Origin: Fistularia commersonii | Taxonomy: Eukaryota; Chordata; Actinopteri; Syngnathiformes; Fistulariidae | Assembly (NCBI GenBank): GCA_037954325.1 | Contig: JBBMNZ010000003.1 | Location: 26,367,892 to 26,431,891 of the forward strand | DNA length: 64,000 nt | Direction of reading: 5' to 3' | Shown here: positions 58,461 through 64,000 of the stretch, one piece after another | Layout: each line of letters opens with the position of its first letter | Numbering within the stretch: position 1 is the stretch's first letter | Translations under genes and position numbers: made by a program | Notes under the pieces: generated by a model | The model's input: only the letters and a program-made list of their open reading frames with translations | Told to the model about the DNA's origin: nothing | Database searches by the model: none

Positions 58461-58659
58461 CTCTTCTGCTTCTGGGGCCACACAAGGAGAAGAAAACCAA
58501 CACCATCTCGGACATGTGATAAACACCGTTCAGATGAACATGCATGCATGCATTCATTCATTCATTCATTCCAGACTGGTATGCACCTGAGGGGCAGGAG
58601 ACAAGCCAGGTGTAACGACAGCAAGGTGAATCTCAAGGTTCTTCATGTGGAGATCCCCA

Positions 58660-58815
58660 TCCAGCCACCCTCTCATTCACACCGAGGGACAGTTTGAGAG
58701 TCTTCAAAGAACCGTGGGAGGAAGGCAGAGACCATGGAGAGAACCCAGGCAGGAGAACATGGGGAGAACCCCAGGCAGGAGAACATGGGGAGAACCCGGG
58801 TTGTACATGTAGAGT
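58660..58815 (+). repeat. Dispersed fish repeat carrying minisatellite seed units
   Basis: CACCGAGGGACAGTTTGAG followed by a GTGGGAGGAAGG-like phrase matches a widespread teleost interspersed sequence. Two units of GAACCCCAGGCAGGAGAACA follow, nearly the same as the 38938-39418 minisatellite unit. The flank at 38870-38900 has the same lead-in (AAGGACAGTTTACAGACTT). Confidence 0.6.
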
Positions 58816-58979
58816 CTGTTGCCACTTAATTTTCACTGAAATTGCACGTGCACAGGCACGAGTAAAAGTTTGCTCACCAAGCTACACTCAAACGTCTTCT
58901 TGCACTGTGTTCTACTCACTGCTCTATTGCAATGTTCACATTCATATCTAGAATCATATTTCTAACAATGTTTCCACTC

Positions 58980-60790
58980 TTCTACCAGCACAGTTCCAAC
59001 TCCACCTTGAACTTCTCTGTTACCCCTACAGCACACCTCACCACTGTCTCACAGCGAGCATACATGTCCTGCACCAGTCTAACATACTTCTCTGCCACTC
59101 CAGACTTCCTCATACAATACCAGAGCTCCTCTCTTGGCACCCTGTCATATGCTTTTTCTAGGTCTACAAAAACACAATGCAGCTCCCTCTGGCCTTCTCT
59201 GTACTTTTCTATTAGCATTCTCAATGCAAATACTGCATCTGTAGTACTCTTCCTAGGCATGAAGCCATACTGCTGTTCACAAATGCTGACTTCTGCTCTC
59301 AGTCTAGTTTCCACTACTCTTTCCCATAACTTCATTGTATGGCTCATCAACTTTATCCCTCTATAGTTGCCGCAATTCTGCACATCCTCTTTATTCTTAA
59401 AAATAGGCACCATCACACTTTGTCTCCATTCTTCAGCCATCTTCTCACTCTCTAAGATCCTGTTGAATAATCCGGTCAGAAAATCTACCGCTGCCTCTCC
59501 AAGACACTTCCACACCTCCACAGGTATATCATCATCAGGACCAACTGCTTTTCCACTCTTCATCCTCTTCAATGCCTTCCTCACTTCACTTTTACTAATC
59601 TGTGCTACTTTGTGGTCTACAATAGTCCCCTCTTCTACCCTTGCCTCTCTTTCATTTTCCACATTCATCAGCTCTTCAAAGCACTCTCTCCATCTTCCCA
59701 TCACTCTTCTAGCATCTGTCAATACATTTCCCTCTCTGTCCTTAATCACCCGGACCTGTTGTACATCCTTTCCATCATTATCTGTTTCGCCAACCAGTAT
59801 AGATCATTCTCTCCCTCCTTACTGTATAACCGAGCATACAAGTCATCGTACGCCCTTTGTTTTGCCTTTGCAACTTCCATCTTATAAGTTACCCTATTTT
59901 CCTGCTTTTTTCTGTAAAAAGGTATTCACTACAGCCATTTCCATCTTTTTTGCAAACTCTACCACCATCTGTCCCTCTGCATTCCTATCCTGGATACCAA
60001 ATCTCACTTCTTCATCCCCTCTGTTGCCTTCACCAACATGTCCATTGAAGTCTGCACCAATGACCACTCTCTCATTTCTGGGAATATTCTGCATCACTTC
60101 ATCTAACTCATTCCAGAACTTCTCTTTCTCTTCAGATTCACATCCCACCTGTGGGGCATAGCCACTAACAACACTGAGCATCACACCTTCTATTTCTAGT
60201 TTCAGACTCATAAGTCTATCTGACATTCTTTTCACCTCTCGGACGTTCCTAACAAACTCCTTCTTCAAGATAACTCCTACTCCATTTCTCTTCTTGTCAG
60301 TACCATAATAGTACAACTTAAAGCCTGCTCCTAAGCTTCTAGCCTTACTACCTTTCCACCTGGTCTCCTGGACACACAGTATGTCCACCTTCCTTCTCTG
60401 CATCATGTCGACCAACTCTGCCTTTTTCTGTCATCGTACTCATATTCAAAGTCCTTCCTCTCAGTCCCAGGCTCTTTCCTTTCCTCTTCTCTCCCTGCTT
60501 CTGAACCCGCCTTCCTCCTCTCCTTCTTTGACCTACAGTAGCCCAGTTTCCATTGGTTCCCTGTAGGTCATCGGTGCCGATGGCGGTCGTTGTTAACTCG
60601 GGCCTCAACCTGATCTGGTTCTTATGGTCGATTCGCACGTTTGGTTTTGGCAAAACTTCTACACCGGATGCCCTTCCTGACGCAACCCTCTGCATTTATC
60701 TGGGCTTTGGACCTGCTCAGGGACTCCCTGCTCCGGCCAGTGCCGCCCTGACGCTGCATTACAATACACTGCAGACAGCAAAGTAGGAAT
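58980..60790 (-). mobile_element. RTE-type LINE, 5' part and endonuclease present, 3' end missing
   Basis: The minus strand encodes an AP-type endonuclease (59894-60415: VQETRWKG, VVIGADFNGHVGEG) and then, in another frame, the first part of a reverse transcriptase (58982-59749: RKALKRMKSGKAVGPDD, QYGFMPRKSTTDAVFALR, CVFVDLEKAYDRVPREELW). It stops before the catalytic FADD block. A frame change near 59750-59890 separates the halves, so the copy is inactive. Sequence similar to its missing 3' part occurs at 1-640. Confidence 0.9.
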
Positions 60791-61539
60791 TTCACCTTAC
60801 AGGAAAGCTCTTTTCTACACCGTGCATGTGACAATAAACGCTTTGAATCTCTTCTTACCACCATGGGCGGAACATGTGGAGATGTATCTCAATAATGTTG
60901 ATGGAACACATTTCCTTGGAGAGTCAAACATCTCCAGCTGAAGAACCCTCCTGCAGGAGGTCCACGTTCTGCCCCGGGATCATCTCCCAGGACCAGGAGG
61001 AGCCTCCAGTCTGCTGAAGGAAGACGGATCCACCAGACACCCAAATATTATTTATCTCCTCCGTCTGGATCATCTAACTTGGCAGACGTCTTTCCTTTTC
61101 TAGGCCACTTCCAGGCATTCTAGAGAACAGCCACTAGGGGGTGCTGTATCACCGATGCTGCGTTTTGGTGGCCTTCTCGGGCTTCCAGTCGAGCTCCAGT
61201 GAGGGGTCTTCTTCTGAAGGGGGTCACAGATGTTACATCTCCATAATCCTGCAGAATAAGTCTCCCCAGATACCGAACACACCCCGTTTGCCGTCTCTGC
61301 CGTGAGATCCCGCGGCTTTAGTTTCATGTTAATCCCTCAGGGTCGGTAGCTTCATGTGGGAGGCAGATGTTCTCCAGCTCGCACCGGATGTTCTGTGGAG
61401 TTTTCAGGCACCTCCGTCTCACGCTGGCGTTGCTAATATCTTCATTTTTGATTTCTTTAATTTAATGATGTCAATAAAAGTATCTGAATCAAACCAAAGC
61501 GGTGCGTTACTTCGTGCGGCCGAAGCGGAACGAATCTCC

Positions 61540-61930
61540 TCCGATCAAATGGACGTCCAGGTCTGAATCCAGAGGAGTTCTCCAGCAGGTCCAGGGCCGC
61601 CTCCTCTTGGTGGAACACCTCACCAGGAAGGTGTCCAGACCAGATGGAGCCACCTCATCTTGCTCCTCTGGAAGACCGAGCGCCTCATCCCTTCTCCAAG
61701 GTGAGACGCCAGACACCCTGAGGGTGAGGAGCAATCTCATCTCAGCCTCTTGTATCTCCGCCCACAGCTCCTGACCAGAGGTGAGGGTGGGAATGAAGAT
61801 CCACCGGGAAACGGAGATCCTTCATCACCACGACAGACCAATGGTGAGTCTTCTCTCACTCGTGAGCAAGATCTGAAGATACTCCACCTCCTCTGAGAGG
61901 AGCTGAATCTCATCCTGGCAGGAGGTCATG
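61540..61930. repeat. Probable interspersed repeat fragment
   Basis: TTGTATCTCCGCCCACAGCT followed by a CCTGAcCA-aGGTGAGGGT-like phrase and later CTCACTCGTGAGCAAGAtc-tGAaGATACT resembles a repeat seen in many fish genomes. No coding content can be claimed. The rest of 60800-62400 shows no gene. Confidence 0.4.
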
Positions 61931-62432
61931 AGCCGATGGAGGGAACAGGACCACAACATCTGCAAGAAGCAGATGAGTAAAACCACTCATGTTGCACCTG
62001 GTGCACCTGGACCTTCAGGTCACGTCGCCCACTCTGTAGGAGGAAGTGACCGTGAAGCCTGCTCACCAGCATTCCACCGGGAGGAGAACCTGGCTGTATC
62101 TGCACGCCGAGTCCATCCGCTTTTCTCGTTCTTCTCGTTCTTCTGAGGTGGAAACATCACATCCGGCCTGTGGAGGCCTCAGACGCGGATCCACCACGAG
62201 CACCGGAACGTAGAGGGGTTTGGATAAATCACCCCTCCCTGAACCTGCAGTCTGTGTATGTGTGTGTGTGTGTGTGATGCAGCAGTGACAGCTGTTCAAC
62301 ATGTGCTAACGCCCTGAAACTGCACGCTGGTAGTGTGAGAAGAAAACAACGGCGGTGAGCATCTTTCCACTAATCTCCACACCATTCACAACTACTCTCA
62401 CTTCCTCTATGGGTGTGCATTGTCCCGCAGAG

Positions 62433-62487
<55 letters not shown>

Positions 62488-62640
62488 GGTTCACCCAAGG
62501 GCGTAGTCGGTGTTGCCAAAAGCCTGTCTCAAGCAGTTCTACAGTCGTGTTTCTTGCAGGTTTGATGTGCTTGGAAGGCTCTGCAGGAGCATGGCGGCGT
62601 GCTAACTGTGTCAATGGCGTGCATGCAGAGGTCAGCCATG

Positions 62641-62647
<7 letters not shown>

Positions 62648-62719
<72 letters not shown>
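62648..62719. repeat. Long (TG)n microsatellite
   Basis: About 72 bases of TG. A (CA)n run of opposite orientation lies at 62432-62484 and another at 63041-63077. No gene was seen between 62300 and 63890. Confidence 0.95.
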
Positions 62720-62721
<2 letters not shown>

Positions 62722-63036
62722 TTTAACAGGGTGATTCCTCCTCCCAGGGACTCGATGAGACAAGAGGTCTGATTAGCTGCAAAGCTGTTCTAAAGGAGTC
62801 GTGGCTAATCCCTGCGGCGCCGTCACTGCTGCAGCGTCCAACCGGACACGAGCATGTCAGCGGCCCGGCGGTCCATCGGGCCGCCGAGGTTCTGGTTCCT
62901 GTTTCACCCGATTCGGGCCGGACCTCCACCTTCTGAGCTCCTCCATCTGCACCGGTTTCCAAACCGTCGTCCTCCAGAACGCTGCAGGACCCCCTCCTTG
63001 TCGTTCCATGTTGGGGTCCTTTCTATGGAGTTGTAC

Positions 63037-63079
<43 letters not shown>

Positions 63080-63164
63080 ATACACCCATTCGCACACTGA
63101 GGGGGACACGATCAGAGCCCCCACAGACAACATGCTGGTTAGAAGACCAAAGACTTATTTTTGC

Positions 63165-63300
63165 ATAAATAAGATAAGATAAGATAAGAACAACTTTATT
63201 AATCCCGAAGGATATTGTTGTGCCAGAGTTACAGAAAATATAACAGTAATAAATAATAAAAAGAAAAAGGCAGAATTAGAAATAAAAATAAATTATAAAC
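63165..63300 (-). repeat. Dispersed LINE/SINE tail, copy 2, with (ATAAG)n
   Basis: ATAAGATAAGATAAGATAAG runs into AACAACTTTATTAATCCCGA and then GGATATTGTTGTGCCAGAGTT, the same core as 29530-29660. The ATAAG repeat marks the 3' end of an element inserted on the minus strand. Confidence 0.6.
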
Positions 63301-63849
63301 TATAAAGTGTCTATAAAGTATAAATATGTCATATTTCTAAACTGACCTTGTTCCTGGGGGGTCAAACCGGTCCTGCTATAAATTATTAGATCAGAGGTCG
63401 GGATTAGATCAGATTAGCAGATTACAAGGCCTTTTCACAACCAAGGATCAGCTTTCCCACGCCAAGTTTGCACACAAAGGAGACATTTGGGTCGCGGCGC
63501 CGTGGGCGGGCGATGACGTCAGACGCCGCAGGTGTTCCTGTGAATTTCTAACCTATTGTGGCGAGCAGAGTAACGATCGGAGTCCAGGAGAACTTGCTCT
63601 TTAGAAGATGGTTTTAATTGAACAGTCTGCAAACCCAGGAGGTCCCTCTCAGTCGGACTGAGGGTGCGGGATATTCGTTCTCTGTATTTAACCCATCATG
63701 GATGAAGCAGCTTGAGGGCAGGGGAGGAAGATTCATCTGGACACGTATGACAAACCTGAACGTGTCGGAGGGTCGAAGCAACAATAAGAGAAAAGCAACA
63801 TACGTGAATAACAGGAACAGAATAAATGTGTTTTCATTCATGTTTTGAT

Positions 63850-64000
63850 TGACCTCACACGGGCCGCCGAAGGGACGCCTGAAGGTCTGATCGCGAGTGG
63901 ATCGACCAGGACCACGTCCTACTCAACATCTCCAAGACCAAGGAGGTGGTTGTGGACCTCCGGAAGAATCGGAGGGGACAGGTTGTGATCCAGGGTGGAG
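63850..64000 (+). mobile_element. LINE reverse-transcriptase fragment running off the window
   Basis: The plus-strand frame near 63925-64000 reads LLNISKTKEVVVDLRKNRRG, the segment just after the catalytic core in L2/Rex1/CR1-type fish LINE proteins (usual form LxVSKTKELVVDFR). The upstream part is missing or degraded; the element continues beyond the window. Confidence 0.65.

Noticed and set aside
1..64000. CRISPR arrays, tRNA or rRNA genes, phage or bacterial operons
   Set aside because: Repeats are microsatellites or transposon-derived; no cloverleaf or rRNA segments were recognised, and gene structure is clearly vertebrate.

Overview
The window is vertebrate nuclear DNA, almost certainly from a ray-finned (teleost) fish. 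Genes are split by short introns with standard vertebrate splice signals. The gaps hold very dense (CA/TG)n microsatellites and fish-type mobile elements: RTE-type LINE pieces, LINE 3' tails, a hAT element, a Tc1-like MITE and a decayed pogo-like repeat. No operons, tRNA, rRNA or CRISPR were seen. I cannot fix the species.

Layout: 1-640 LINE remnant (-); 745-5971 ephrin-B2-type gene (-), all five coding exons placed; 6240-13190 gene-poor, with a large AT-rich tandem repeat; 13192-14536 two-exon class A GPCR (+); 15636-18446 cenpq (-); 19551-21419 mrpl16 (-); 23387-24073 txnl4b (-), head to head with trmt10c (24528-26186, +); 27053-29852 blzf1 (-), head to head with ercc5 (30590-36404, +); 36724-38149 mettl21e (+); 40650-43125 a METTL21C-like tandem duplication (+); 45540-58287 tpp2 (-); 58300-64000 repeats, including a 3'-deleted RTE LINE. 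The neighbourhood of efnb2, ercc5, mettl21e, mettl21c and tpp2 matches human 13q33. cenpq, mrpl16, txnl4b, trmt10c and blzf1 come from other human chromosomes.

The genes do not form one pathway. They cover axon and vessel guidance (ephrin), kinetochore assembly (CENP-Q), mitochondrial translation and RNA processing (MRPL16, TRMT10C), splicing (TXNL4B), Golgi structure (BLZF1), DNA repair (ERCC5), lysine methylation (METTL21) and peptide turnover (TPP2).

The observations most worth following are: a METTL21C pair whose last exon matches at 271 of 272 bases while the rest has diverged, and which is splice-compatible with one two-domain methyltransferase; ercc5 using U12 GT-AG, U12 AT-AC and GC-AG introns; a conserved 39-bp tpp2 cassette exon; and a repeat-built C-terminal tail on trmt10c.
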